Origin: Nonomuraea dietziae
Lineage (GTDB): Bacteria; Actinomycetota; Actinomycetes; Streptosporangiales; Streptosporangiaceae
Direction of reading: 5' to 3'
Length of the DNA: 64,000 nucleotides
Assembly: GCF_014195505.1 (NCBI RefSeq)
Contig: NZ_JACIBV010000001.1
Coordinates: 8,866,001 to 8,930,000, forward strand
A program made the translations under genes and the position numbers. The notes beneath the pieces are model-generated. The model saw only the letters and a program-made list of their open reading frames with translations, did not search any database and was not told where the DNA came from. Positions 25,377 through 33,680 of this stretch are shown piece after piece; positions within the stretch are counted from its first letter, which is position 1, and every line of letters starts with the position of its first letter.

Positions 25377-26693
25377 ATGATCACCCCCCGATTCCGCATG
25401 GCGGGAGCGCTGCTCGGCGCCGCCATGCTCACCCTGACCGCCTGCGGCTCCGGAGACTCGGGCGCAGGTGAGGGCGACAAGGTCGCGCTCACCTACCGCA
25501 TCTGGGACGAGCAGCAGAGGGTCGGCTACGACAAGATCATGGCGGCCTTCGAGAAGGCCAATCCGGCCATCGACGTCACCATCGAGGTCCTGCCATGGGA
25601 CCAGTACTGGACCAAGCTGACCGCCGACGCGGTCGCGGGCACCGCGCCCGACCTGTTCTGGATGAACACCGGCCAGTTCCCCGAGTACGTCACCAAGGGC
25701 GTGCTCGCCGACCTGTCCGCGCTCAAGCTCGACACCGCCGCCTACGACAAGAACGTCGTCGAGTCCTACACCCATGAGGGCAAGCTGTACGGCGTCCCCA
25801 AGGACCTGGGCATCGTCGGCCTGCTGTACAACAAGGACCTGTTCGAGCGCGCGGGCGTCGAGATGCCCGAGACCCTCACCTGGAAGGCCGACGGCAGCGG
25901 CACCTTCCTCGACCTGGCCCGCAAGCTCACCGTGGACGAGGGCGGCAAGCATCCGGGCGAGGACGGCTTCGACCCCGCCAAGGTCAAGACGTACGGCTTC
26001 GCCTCGTGGAACCACTACCAGACCCAGTGGATGAACTGGGTCGTCTCCAACGGCGGCAAGCTGCTCGACAAGCCCTTCGGCGCCTACGCCTTCAACGACG
26101 CCGCCTCTGTCCAGGCCCTGCAGTTCGGGGTGGACCTGGTCAACAAGCACCACGTCTCGCCGCCGGCCACCCGGACCAATCCGCCGACGGGCAAGGCCAC
26201 GGAGATGTTCCAGGCCGGCGAGGTGGCGATGTTCCCCGCCAACAACGCGCTGCTCCCGTTCGTGGCGCCCGAGTCCACCTTCGAGATCGGCGTCGCGATG
26301 ATGCCCGAAGGCCCCGCGGGTCGCGCGGTCAACATCAACGGCCTGTCCGAGGCCGTCTACGCCAAGACCGAGCACCCTGACGAGGCGATGAAGCTCGCGG
26401 CCTACCTGTCCACCAGGGAGCCGCAGAAGCTGATGGCCGACGAGGGGTTCGTCATCCCCGCCCTCGGCGGTCTCTCCCAGGGCTATGTCGACTACTGGAA
26501 GGCCAAGAAGATCGACGTCGCGCCGTACCTGAAGCAGACCGAGGGCACCACCTTCAACCTGCCGGTCACCACCGGCTTCCCCGGCTTCGAGCCGAAGCTC
26601 AACCAGATCTTCAACGAGATGTACCTCGGCAAGATCACCCCCCAGCAGGCCGCCGACCAGGCTGTGACCGAGGGGAACGCGACCATCAAATGA
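25377..26693 (+). CDS. Sugar ABC transporter substrate-binding lipoprotein
   Basis: A 438-residue extracellular solute-binding protein of family 1. The signal peptide ends in a lipobox LTAC with Cys23, so it is membrane-anchored. YRIWDEQQRVGYDKIMAAFE, DLFWMNTGQFPEYV and GAYAFNDAASVQALQF are typical CUT1 binding-protein segments. It begins 10 bp after the permease, and its stop overlaps the phosphodiesterase start by 4 bp (ATGA). Ligand unknown; alpha-galactosides or galactosyl-glycerol-type compounds are reasonable candidates. Confidence 0.92.
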   Translation: MITPRFRMAGALLGAAMLTLTACGSGDSGAGEGDKVALTYRIWDEQQRVGYDKIMAAFEKANPAIDVTIEVLPWDQYWTKLTADAVAGTAPDLFWMNTGQFPEYVTKGVLADLSALKLDTAAYDKNVVESYTHEGKLYGVPKDLGIVGLLYNKDLFERAGVEMPETLTWKADGSGTFLDLARKLTVDEGGKHPGEDGFDPAKVKTYGFASWNHYQTQWMNWVVSNGGKLLDKPFGAYAFNDAASVQALQFGVDLVNKHHVSPPATRTNPPTGKATEMFQAGEVAMFPANNALLPFVAPESTFEIGVAMMPEGPAGRAVNINGLSEAVYAKTEHPDEAMKLAAYLSTREPQKLMADEGFVIPALGGLSQGYVDYWKAKKIDVAPYLKQTEGTTFNLPVTTGFPGFEPKLNQIFNEMYLGKITPQQAADQAVTEGNATIK

Positions 26694-28234
26694 TCACTCG
26701 GCGTTCGCTCCTCGCCGGGGGCCTGGGCCTCGTCGCCGCGCCGGGTGTCTCACCCGCGCGCCCGGCGGCGGCGGCCCGGCGCGCCCCGTTGTCCGATCCC
26801 TTCCAGCTCGGCGTCGCCTCGGGCGAGCCCGACCCGCGCGGGGTGGTCCTGTGGACCCGCCTCGCCATGGACCCGACCGCCCTCGACGGCCTCGGCGGCA
26901 TGCCGGGCCGTCCGGTGCCCGTGCGGTGGCAGGTCGCCAAGGACGAGAACTTCAGGCAGGTCGTACGGCAGGGCGCCGAGATCGCCAGGCCGGAGGCGGC
27001 GCACAGCGTGCACGTCGAGCTCGACGGCCTGGACTCGGGCGCCGAGTACTTCTACCGCTTCCGCGCGGGCGACGAGATCTCGCCCGTGGGCCGCACGCTG
27101 ACCGCCCCCGCGCCCGGCGCGCGCAGCCGAGAGCTGAACCTCGCCTTCACCTCCTGTGCCGACTACCAGGTCGGCTGGTTCACCGCCTACCGCAGGATGG
27201 CCGAGGACCACCCCGACCTCGTCGCCTTCCTCGGCGACTACTTCTACGAGTACGGCGACTACAAGTACCCCGTGCGCGACCAGGCCGGGGGAGAGTGCCT
27301 CGACCTGGCCGGATACCGATTACGGCACGCCCAGCACAAGAGCGATCCCGACCTGCAGCAGGCGCACGCCATCGCGCCATGGGTGGTCGTGTGGGACGAC
27401 CACGACATCGAGAACGGCTGGGCGGCGGACGTCCCCGAGCAGCCGGAGCCGCCGTTCCTGCCGCGCAGGGCCGCCGCCTTCCAGGCCTACTACGAGAACA
27501 TGCCGCTGCGCAGGGCGCAGCGCCCCGACGGCCACAAGCTCCACCTCTACCGCAGCATCCGCTGGGGCGCGGTGGCCAACCTGCACCTGCTCGACACCCG
27601 GCAGTACCGCGACCTGTACGCCTGCGTGGTCCCGGCGGGAACGGTCGGCCCCGAGTGCGTGGAGCGCTTCGACGCCGACCGCACGATTCTGGGCCGAGAG
27701 CAGGAGGCCTGGCTGGAGGGCGAGCTGCGCTCGTCGTCGGCCACCTGGGACCTGTTCGGCCAGCAGGTCTTCATGATGGAGATGGACTGGGTCCTCGGCG
27801 AGCAGAGGGGCTGGTCCAACGAGGGCTGGGACGGCTACGTCGCCTCCCGCAACCGCCTGGCCGCCGCCATCGACGACCATGACCGCAACGGCGTCGTGCT
27901 CACCGGCGACGTGCACTCGCACTGGGCGGGCGAGCTCAAGCGCGACCACCAGGACCCCGGCTCGAAGTCGGTGGCCGTCGAGCTGGTCACCACGTCGGTC
28001 AGCAGCGCGGGCGACGGCGTGGACGAGTACGGGAACACCGAGGCGCTCCTGCGGGAGAACCCGCACGTCAAGTTCTTCAACGGCCGCCGCGGCTACGTCA
28101 GGAGCCGCATCTCGCAGACCGAGATGAGGGTGGACTTCCGATCCCTGTCCCGCGTGACCGAGCCGCACGCCCCCGCCTACACCTCGGGCTCGTTCGTCAT
28201 CGAGCCCGGCAGCCCGAGCCTCAACCCAGTCTGA
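26690..28234 (+). CDS. phoD: PhoD-family alkaline phosphatase/phosphodiesterase, Tat-exported
   Basis: A 514-residue metallophosphoesterase. The N-terminus MITRRSLLAGGLGLVAAPG is a Tat signal. After a PhoD N-terminal beta domain (FQLGVASGEPDPRGVVLWTRL) come the metal ligands in FLGDYFYEYGDY (~180), WDDHDIENGW (~234) and TGDVHSHWAG (~404). Bacillus PhoD hydrolyses teichoic-acid phosphodiesters, and Streptomyces PhoD is also a broad phosphodiesterase. Its position, overlapping a sugar-binding lipoprotein and followed by two glycosidases, is unusual. No Pho-box was recognised, so expression probably follows the ROK operon. Confidence 0.92.
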   Translation: MITRRSLLAGGLGLVAAPGVSPARPAAAARRAPLSDPFQLGVASGEPDPRGVVLWTRLAMDPTALDGLGGMPGRPVPVRWQVAKDENFRQVVRQGAEIARPEAAHSVHVELDGLDSGAEYFYRFRAGDEISPVGRTLTAPAPGARSRELNLAFTSCADYQVGWFTAYRRMAEDHPDLVAFLGDYFYEYGDYKYPVRDQAGGECLDLAGYRLRHAQHKSDPDLQQAHAIAPWVVVWDDHDIENGWAADVPEQPEPPFLPRRAAAFQAYYENMPLRRAQRPDGHKLHLYRSIRWGAVANLHLLDTRQYRDLYACVVPAGTVGPECVERFDADRTILGREQEAWLEGELRSSSATWDLFGQQVFMMEMDWVLGEQRGWSNEGWDGYVASRNRLAAAIDDHDRNGVVLTGDVHSHWAGELKRDHQDPGSKSVAVELVTTSVSSAGDGVDEYGNTEALLRENPHVKFFNGRRGYVRSRISQTEMRVDFRSLSRVTEPHAPAYTSGSFVIEPGSPSLNPV

Positions 28235-28245
28235 CGGGAACCCCC

Positions 28246-30189
28246 ATGCGCACATCCGCGGCCGCCCTCGCGGCGGCTCTCCTCGGCGTGCTCGCCTTAC
28301 CGCTGTCGGGCGCGCAGGCCCGTACGGCCGCGCCACCCGCGGTCGAGGCCCCTCCGATGGGCTGGAACAGCCGCACGCTGGGCTGCTCGGTCTCCGAGAC
28401 CTCGGTACGGCAGGCGGCCGACGCCATGGCCGGGCTCAGCCAGGCCGGCTACCGCTACGTGATCATCGACGACTGCTGGCTGGCCCCGCAGCGCACCTCG
28501 GGAGCGCTGGCCGCCCATCCCACGCGCTTTCCCTCCGGCATCAAGGCCCTGGCCGACCACCTGCACGGCAGGGGACTCAAGCTCGGGCTCGCCCTGTCGG
28601 CCGGCACCAAGGCGTGCGCGGGAGGCGGCCCCGGCTCCTACGGCAACGAGGCGGCGGACGGCGCGCTGCTCGCCACCTGGGGCGTCGACTACCTCAAGTA
28701 CGACTGGTGCAACATCCCCACGGCCGACTTCCCCGGCAAGACCTCCCGCGACATCGCCGAGACGCTCTACCCGCGCATGCGGCAGGCGATCGGTGACTCG
28801 ATGGTCTTCGCCATGAACAACGAGGACGGCAACAGCGTCCCGTGGCTCTGGGGCGGTCAGTTGGCCACCACCTGGCGCATCAACGTCGTCAACCGGCCGA
28901 TCGCCGACAGCTACTCCACGATGCTCGGCATTTGGGAGACAAACTCCCTGCGCGCGGACCACGCCCGCGCGGGCAGCTGGGCCGATCCCGACCTCATCCA
29001 GGCCGGGCGCGGCGGCATGACGGAGGCGGAGTACCGCAGCCAGTTCACGCTCTGGGCCGTCGGCGCCGCCCCGCTGATCCTCCAGGCCGACCCTGGCAGG
29101 GCCCCGGCCTCGATCGTGGCCAACCCCAAGGTGATCGCCGTCGACCAGGACAGGCTCGGCGCGATGGGCCGCCTCGTGCAGAGCGACGGCTGGTACCACG
29201 TCATCTCCAAGCCGCTGGAGAACGGCGACCGCGCGATCGTGCTGTTCAACGAGAGCGACAGGCAGGCGACGATCTCCGTGAAGGGCAGCAGGCTGAAGCT
29301 GCCTGCCGCTCCCCGCTACCGGGTCGAGGACCTGTGGACAGGGGCCGTCTCCTCGACCACGGGTGACCTGGCCGCCTCGGTGCCCGCGCACGGCTCGGTC
29401 ATGTACAGGGTGGGCCCCGGCGGGCAGAAGGACCCCTCGCTGGCGCTGTTCGAGCTGGACCCCGCGGCGGTCCTGGGCGACGACAGGCCCTCCGTCTTCG
29501 AGCCTGGCCTGGAGCGGGAGGTCGTCGCCAGGGTCGTCGACGTGGGCCGCACGGGACGGCTCGGCGAGGCCAGGATGACGCTCGCCGTACCGGAAGGGTG
29601 GCAGGCCAGGAGGACGGGCGAGGCGAGCTGGGCCGTCACCGCTCCCGCGGGAGCGCAGCAGGCGGAGCACACGCTCACCGCGACCGCCGTCCTGGCCACG
29701 CGCACCCTCGAGGCCACGTCCGTCGCCAGGGTCGCGCACGCGCCAGGCCCGGGCAGAAGCTACCTGAGCGACCTGCAGTGGCTGAGGTCCACGAGCCACT
29801 GGGGACCGGTCGAGCGGGACCAGAACGTCGGCGGGCAGGGACAGGGCGACGGCACACCGCTCACCATCGAGGGCGTCGTCCACGCCAAGGGGCTCGGCAC
29901 GCACGCGCGCGCCGACATCGAGTTCTACACGGCGGGGCGCTGCACGACCGTCGAGTTCCAGGCCGGGATCGATGACAGCGCAGGGGCGGCCGGCTCGGTC
30001 GACTTCGAGGTCTGGGCGGACGGCGGGCGCGTCGCCCACTCCGGCGTGCTCACCGGAGCCCAGCCCGCCAAGAAGGTCACCGCCCCGGTCGAGGGCGCCA
30101 TGTTCGTACGGCTGGTCGCGGCCAACGGCGGAGACAACGTCTTCTCCGACCACGCCGACTTCGCCGACGCCACCATCACCTGCGCCTAG
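28246..30189 (+). CDS. Secreted GH27 alpha-galactosidase with NEW3-like and NPCBM domains
   Basis: A 647-residue exported glycosidase. A Sec signal peptide (about residues 1-26) precedes the GH27 barrel: APPMGWNSRTLGC, IIDDCW, nucleophile Asp153 in YLKYDWCN and acid/base Asp247/249 region in WADPDLIQAG. A beta-sandwich domain follows the GH27 C-terminal domain (LERE-VVARVVDVG), resembling the NEW3 alpha-galactosidase-associated domain. Residues ~505-647 form an NPCBM module (SYLSDLQWL, KGLGTHARADIEFY, DFADATITC). It acts outside the cell, complementing the cytoplasmic GH36. Retaining attack on alpha-galactosyl or possibly alpha-GalNAc substituents is expected. Confidence 0.92.
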   Translation: MRTSAAALAAALLGVLALPLSGAQARTAAPPAVEAPPMGWNSRTLGCSVSETSVRQAADAMAGLSQAGYRYVIIDDCWLAPQRTSGALAAHPTRFPSGIKALADHLHGRGLKLGLALSAGTKACAGGGPGSYGNEAADGALLATWGVDYLKYDWCNIPTADFPGKTSRDIAETLYPRMRQAIGDSMVFAMNNEDGNSVPWLWGGQLATTWRINVVNRPIADSYSTMLGIWETNSLRADHARAGSWADPDLIQAGRGGMTEAEYRSQFTLWAVGAAPLILQADPGRAPASIVANPKVIAVDQDRLGAMGRLVQSDGWYHVISKPLENGDRAIVLFNESDRQATISVKGSRLKLPAAPRYRVEDLWTGAVSSTTGDLAASVPAHGSVMYRVGPGGQKDPSLALFELDPAAVLGDDRPSVFEPGLEREVVARVVDVGRTGRLGEARMTLAVPEGWQARRTGEASWAVTAPAGAQQAEHTLTATAVLATRTLEATSVARVAHAPGPGRSYLSDLQWLRSTSHWGPVERDQNVGGQGQGDGTPLTIEGVVHAKGLGTHARADIEFYTAGRCTTVEFQAGIDDSAGAAGSVDFEVWADGGRVAHSGVLTGAQPAKKVTAPVEGAMFVRLVAANGGDNVFSDHADFADATITCA

Positions 30190-30202
30190 GAGGTCGCACT
30201 TA

Positions 30203-31813
30203 ATGATCATTCCCAAGCCTGTCCTGTACGAGACCAGGCCGGGGCGGTTCGTCCTCGGCAGGCGGACCGCGCTCGTCGCCGATCCCGCGCTGAGCGAGGT
30301 GGCCGCGTGGCTGCGCGGCGAACTCGGCGCCGTCACCGGCGGCGAGCTGCTCCCGGGAGGGCAGGGCCAGGGAGCGATCACGCTCGGACTCGGCGACCTG
30401 GCGCCGGAGGCCTACCGGCTCACGGTCGGGGCCGAGGGCGTGCGGATCGTGGCGGGCGGTCCCGCGGGGGCCTTCTACGGGGCCCAGACGCTGCGGCAGC
30501 TGCTGCCGTCAGAGGCCTTCAGGAAGGCGGGCATCGGCGGGACACTGGCGCTGCCCGCCGTGCACGTGGAGGACGAGCCGCGCTTCGGCTATCGCGGCTG
30601 CCTCCTCGACGTCGCCCGCCATTTCATGACAAAAGCGGATGTGCTGCGGTTCATCGACCTCATGGCGATGCACAAGCTCAACGTCCTGCACCTGCACCTG
30701 ACAGACGACCAGGGATGGCGGCTGGAGATCAGGCGCTATCCCAGGCTCACCGAGGTGGGCGCGTGGCGCAGGGAGAGCCAGACCGGCTGGAACGGCGCCA
30801 TGGACGGCCGCCCGCACGGCGGCTACTACACGCAGGACGACATCCGCGAGATCGTCGCCTACGCGGCGCGCCGTCACATCATGGTCGTGCCCGAGATCGA
30901 CCTGCCGGGCCACACCCAGGCCGCGATCGCCGCCTACCCCGAGCTCGGCAACCTCGACGAGCCGCTCGAGGTGCGCACCACCTGGGGCGTCGGCGTCAAC
31001 GTGCTGAACGTCGAGGACGCGACGATCACCTTCTTCGAGAACGTCTTCGAGGAGGTGCTCGACCTGTTCCCCAGCCCCTTCATCTGCGTGGGCGGCGACG
31101 AGTGCAGAAAGGACCAGTGGCGCGAGAGCCCCTCCGCCCAGGCCAGGATGAGCGAGCTCGGGCTGCGCGACGAGGACGCGCTCCAGAGCTGGTTCATCCA
31201 CCGGTTCGACGAGTTCCTCACCGCTCGTGGCCGGCGGCTCGTCGGGTGGGACGAGATCCTGGAGGGCGGGCTGGCCCCCGGCGCCGTCGTGGCCTCCTGG
31301 CGCGGCGACCTGGGCGCCGTGGCGGCGGCCCGCGCGGGCCACGACGTGATCACGTGTCCGAGCACGTCCGTCTACCTCGACTACCGGCAGGCCCCCGGCG
31401 AGGAGGAGCCCGTCCCGTTCGGCACCGTGCTGGGGCTCGAGGACGTCTACGCCTTCGAGCCGCTGCCCAAGGAGCTGCGTGACGACCCCGCGGGCGCGCA
31501 CGTCGTCGGGTCGCAGTGCGCCGTGTGGACCGAGTTGATCGACTCCAACCGGCGTGTGGACTACATGGCCTTCCCCCGCCTGTCGGCCTTCGCCGAGACC
31601 GTCTGGAGCACGCAGGAGCGGGACCTCGGCGACTTCAGGGACCGGCTGGCCGCGCACCTGCCACGCCTGGCGGCCGTCGGCGTGGAGTACCGCCACGAGG
31701 ACGGACCGCTGCCCTGGCAGACCAGGCCGGGCATCCCCGGCAGGCCGGAGGACCCCGAGCAGTGGCAGGCCAAGATCGACGCCTGGACGAGCAACCTCAG
31801 GCCGGCACCCTGA
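30203..31813 (+). CDS. GH20 beta-N-acetylhexosaminidase (no signal peptide)
   Basis: A 536-residue GH20 enzyme. An N-terminal GH20b-like domain (residues ~1-120) leads into the catalytic barrel: FGYRGCLLDVARHF, LHLHLTDDQGWRLEI, VPEIDLPGHTQAAI and the catalytic Asp299-Glu300 pair in VGGDECRKDQW. It removes terminal beta-GlcNAc or GalNAc with substrate assistance. The protein begins MIIPKPVLYE without any signal peptide, so it should act in the cytoplasm on imported material. A perfect AGGAGG lies 9 nt before ATG 30203. It is the last gene of the operon, 13 bp after the GH27 gene. Confidence 0.93.
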   Translation: MIIPKPVLYETRPGRFVLGRRTALVADPALSEVAAWLRGELGAVTGGELLPGGQGQGAITLGLGDLAPEAYRLTVGAEGVRIVAGGPAGAFYGAQTLRQLLPSEAFRKAGIGGTLALPAVHVEDEPRFGYRGCLLDVARHFMTKADVLRFIDLMAMHKLNVLHLHLTDDQGWRLEIRRYPRLTEVGAWRRESQTGWNGAMDGRPHGGYYTQDDIREIVAYAARRHIMVVPEIDLPGHTQAAIAAYPELGNLDEPLEVRTTWGVGVNVLNVEDATITFFENVFEEVLDLFPSPFICVGGDECRKDQWRESPSAQARMSELGLRDEDALQSWFIHRFDEFLTARGRRLVGWDEILEGGLAPGAVVASWRGDLGAVAAARAGHDVITCPSTSVYLDYRQAPGEEEPVPFGTVLGLEDVYAFEPLPKELRDDPAGAHVVGSQCAVWTELIDSNRRVDYMAFPRLSAFAETVWSTQERDLGDFRDRLAAHLPRLAAVGVEYRHEDGPLPWQTRPGIPGRPEDPEQWQAKIDAWTSNLRPAP

Positions 31814-31910
31814 CGGCTCCGGTGTCTTCCCGCGCCGGCGACAGGGCTGGACCGCCTTCGCCGTCGGCGCCACCGGGGAAGCGTCCCTGAAAGGCTCCGG
31901 AAACAGCGAA

Positions 31911-31934
31911 CCCCCAGGTCAAGCGACCTGGGGG
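31911..31934. terminator. Hairpin terminator between GH20 operon and tRNA genes
   Basis: CCCCCAGGTC (31911-31920) and GACCTGGGGG (31925-31934) pair perfectly over 10 bp with loop AAGC. On the minus strand it is followed by a T-containing stretch and lies 9 bp after the tRNA-Val 3' end, so it most likely terminates the tRNA transcript. It can also close the hexosaminidase operon. Confidence 0.8.
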
Positions 31935-31943
31935 AACTGTGGG

Positions 31944-32015
31944 TGGACGATACTGGGATTGAACCAGTGACCTCTTCCGTGTCAGGGAAGCGCTCTCCCG
32001 CTGAGCTAATCGTCC
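31944..32015 (-). tRNA. tRNA-Val (GAC)
   Basis: Folds as a full cloverleaf on the minus strand. The acceptor is GGACGAT/ATCGTCC, the D arm AGCTC...GAGC, the anticodon stem CTTCC/GGAAG with loop CTGACAC (anticodon GAC), and the T arm ACTGG-TTCAATC-CCAGT. The 3' CCA is not encoded. It lies 15 bp downstream of tRNA-Gly in the same orientation, so the two are probably processed from one transcript. Confidence 0.95.
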
Positions 32016-32030
32016 TCGGGTGGATCTCAG

Positions 32031-32102
32031 AGCGGAAGACGGGATTCGAACCCGCGACCCTCACCTTGGCAAGGTGATGCTCTACCACTGAGCCACTTCC
32101 GC
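32031..32102 (-). tRNA. tRNA-Gly (GCC)
   Basis: Cloverleaf on the minus strand: acceptor GCGGAAG/CTTCCGC, D arm GCTC...GAGC, anticodon stem TCACC/GGTGA with loop TTGCCAA (anticodon GCC), T arm GCGGG-TTCGAAT-CCCGT. No encoded CCA. It is the upstream member of the Gly-Val tRNA pair. Confidence 0.95.
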
Positions 32103-32166
32103 GTTGCCGCGTGTTCGCGGCGACGTAGAGAACTGTAGCGAATCCTGGCCGAGTCCCCAAACCGTT

Positions 32167-32230
32167 CGAGGTAAGCCCCTTACTCGAAGGTGCGTACTTA
32201 CCTGGAGTTAGCTCAGTGCCTAGGGTAAGT
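32167..32230. promoter_or_regulatory. Inverted GTAAG/CTTAC repeats upstream of DsbA-like gene
   Basis: Two nested symmetrical signals occupy the 131-bp gap. The first is TCGAGGTAAG with CTTACTCGA (near-perfect, about 32166-32187). The second is ACTTACC (32196-32202) with GGTAAGT (32224-32230), whose right arm ends 3 bp before ATG 32234. They may be an operator or an mRNA structure over the ribosome-binding site. Neither is assigned to a regulator. Confidence 0.4.
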
Positions 32231-32233
32231 CGT

Positions 32234-32932
32234 ATGAGCACACTCATCGTGGACATCTGGTCCGACATCGTCTGCCCCTGGTGCTACCTGGGGAAGCGCA
32301 GGTTCGAGAGCGCGCTGGACGGGTTCGCGCGGCGTGACGCCGTACAGGTGCGCTGGCGCAGCTTCGAGCTCGACCCGCACGGGAGCAGGCGGGCGAACCT
32401 CACCCTCCCCGAGCGGCACAGACGCGACGTGGGAGGCACGCCCGAGCAGGCCAGGCGGCGCATCGGCGCGCTGAGCGACCTGGCCGCGCAGTCCGGCCTC
32501 ACCTACCGGCTCGACCTGGCCAGGCCGGTCAACAGCTTCGACGCCCACCGGCTCATGCACTACGCCGACCAGGTGGGCGTGGGGGAGCGGGTGCGCGAGC
32601 GGCTGCTGCTGGCCTACACCGGCGAGGGCGCCGTGCTCTCCGACCACGAGACCCTGGCACGGCTCGGCGCCGAGGCCGGGCTGGACCCCGCCGCCACGCT
32701 GGCGATGCTCGGGAGCGCCGACTTCACCGAGTCGGTCAGGAAGGACGAGGCGCTGGGGCGGCGGCTCGGCGTCTCGGGGGTGCCGACGTTCGTCTTCGCC
32801 GAGAAGTACGCCGTCTCGGGGGCGCAGCCGGTCGAGGTCTTCGCCGACCTGCTCGACCGGTCATGGCGCGAGATCGCCCCCGCCGAGCCCCTGGGCGGCG
32901 AAGGGGTCTGCACGGCCGGCGGCTCCTGCTGA
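32234..32932 (+). CDS. DsbA family oxidoreductase (FrnE-like)
   Basis: A 232-residue thioredoxin-fold protein of the FrnE/DsbA subfamily. The active site is CPWC (Cys14-Cys17) in DIVCPWCYLG; a helical insert and the cis-Pro loop SGVPTFVF follow. The C-terminal extension ends CTAGGSC, which supplies the extra Cys pair typical of FrnE proteins. There is no signal peptide, so it acts in the cytoplasm, probably as a disulfide isomerase/oxidase under oxidative stress. Its last codons are the first unit of a degenerate tandem repeat that continues into the spacer. Confidence 0.88.
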   Translation: MSTLIVDIWSDIVCPWCYLGKRRFESALDGFARRDAVQVRWRSFELDPHGSRRANLTLPERHRRDVGGTPEQARRRIGALSDLAAQSGLTYRLDLARPVNSFDAHRLMHYADQVGVGERVRERLLLAYTGEGAVLSDHETLARLGAEAGLDPAATLAMLGSADFTESVRKDEALGRRLGVSGVPTFVFAEKYAVSGAQPVEVFADLLDRSWREIAPAEPLGGEGVCTAGGSC

Positions 32933-33101
32933 GGCGGCGCGCCGCCCTGGGGTGGCGGAGGGATCTGCACGGCGGCACCCGATGAGGCGGCGCCGCCCTG
33001 GGTGGGCGGAGGGATCTGTACGGTTGGCGGCTCCTGCCGACGTCGCGCGGCCCAGGGGAGGGGTTTGTGCGTTCGGCGGCCGCTGCCGGCGTCGCGCCGC
33101 C
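32891..33101. repeat. Four degenerate ~50-bp tandem units starting inside the DsbA gene
   Basis: Units run 32891-32946, 32947-32997, 32998-33052 and 33053-33101. Each begins with a CTGGG-like GC block, continues GGCGGAGGGATCTGCACGG or a variant, and ends CGCGCCGCC or similar. Unit 1 encodes the end of the DsbA-like protein (LGGEGVCTAGGSC). Units 2-4 are noncoding copies with accumulating changes. The spacer is therefore duplicated gene end, not unique sequence. Confidence 0.7.
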
Positions 33102-33110
33102 TGGCCCGCG

Positions 33111-33680
33111 TCAGGCGGTTTTCGTGCGGGCGCGGAAGGCGGCCGTCTTGACCCGGTTCTGGCAGGGGGTGGAGCAGAAGCGGCGGGTGCCGTTGCGGGA
33201 GACGTCCACGTAGACGCGGTCGCAGTGCGGCGCCGTGCATACCCCGAGGCGATCGTGGAACTCGCTGCCCAGCACGATCGCCAGCCCCGTCGCGCAGCTG
33301 GCGGCCCAGTCTCCCGCCATTGTGCCGCCGGGGCCGTGGAAGTGCAGGTGCCATGGCTCCCCGTCGTGACGGTCGAGGCGCGGCCTGGCGCGGCTCTCGT
33401 CGAGCAGGCGGTTGACCTGCCCTGCCGCCGTGTCGACGTCGCCCGAGGCGACCGCCTCGAACACCACGCGCAGCCGCTCGGCGACCTCGGCCAGCTCGCC
33501 CGCGTCGCCCTCGCCGACCTCCCGGTGGTTCGGGTAGCCGTTGCGCAGTCCCTCGGTGGCGGCGGCGGGCAGGTCGGCGGGCACGGGGAAGGGGCGCCCG
33601 CGCCGCTCACCGGGCGTGAGCGCGTTGACCAAGCCGACGGCCACCAGGACCACTCCGTCGTTGTGACTGTTGAAATCCAC
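33111..33680 (-). CDS. CGNR zinc-finger / ABATE-domain regulator
   Basis: A protein of about 189 residues with an N-terminal ABATE (DUF1470) domain (DFNSHNDGVVLVAVGLVNAL) and a C-terminal treble-clef zinc finger. Cys ligands lie in GVCTAPHCDRVYVDVSR and RRFCSTPCQNRVKTA; the family's CGNR signature appears here as CQNR. Such proteins are thought to be transcription factors. GTG 33680 is chosen because the family starts at this DFN motif, although the frame is open to 33764 through a duplicated copy of the same bases. It is divergent from the methyltransferase. Confidence 0.85.
   Translation of the reverse strand: MDFNSHNDGVVLVAVGLVNALTPGERRGRPFPVPADLPAAATEGLRNGYPNHREVGEGDAGELAEVAERLRVVFEAVASGDVDTAAGQVNRLLDESRARPRLDRHDGEPWHLHFHGPGGTMAGDWAASCATGLAIVLGSEFHDRLGVCTAPHCDRVYVDVSRNGTRRFCSTPCQNRVKTAAFRARTKTA

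Noticed and set aside
32205..32235. TTAGCTCAGTG-like string resembling a tRNA D arm
   Set aside because: No acceptor, anticodon or T arm accompanies it; it is part of the inverted repeat before the DsbA-like gene.
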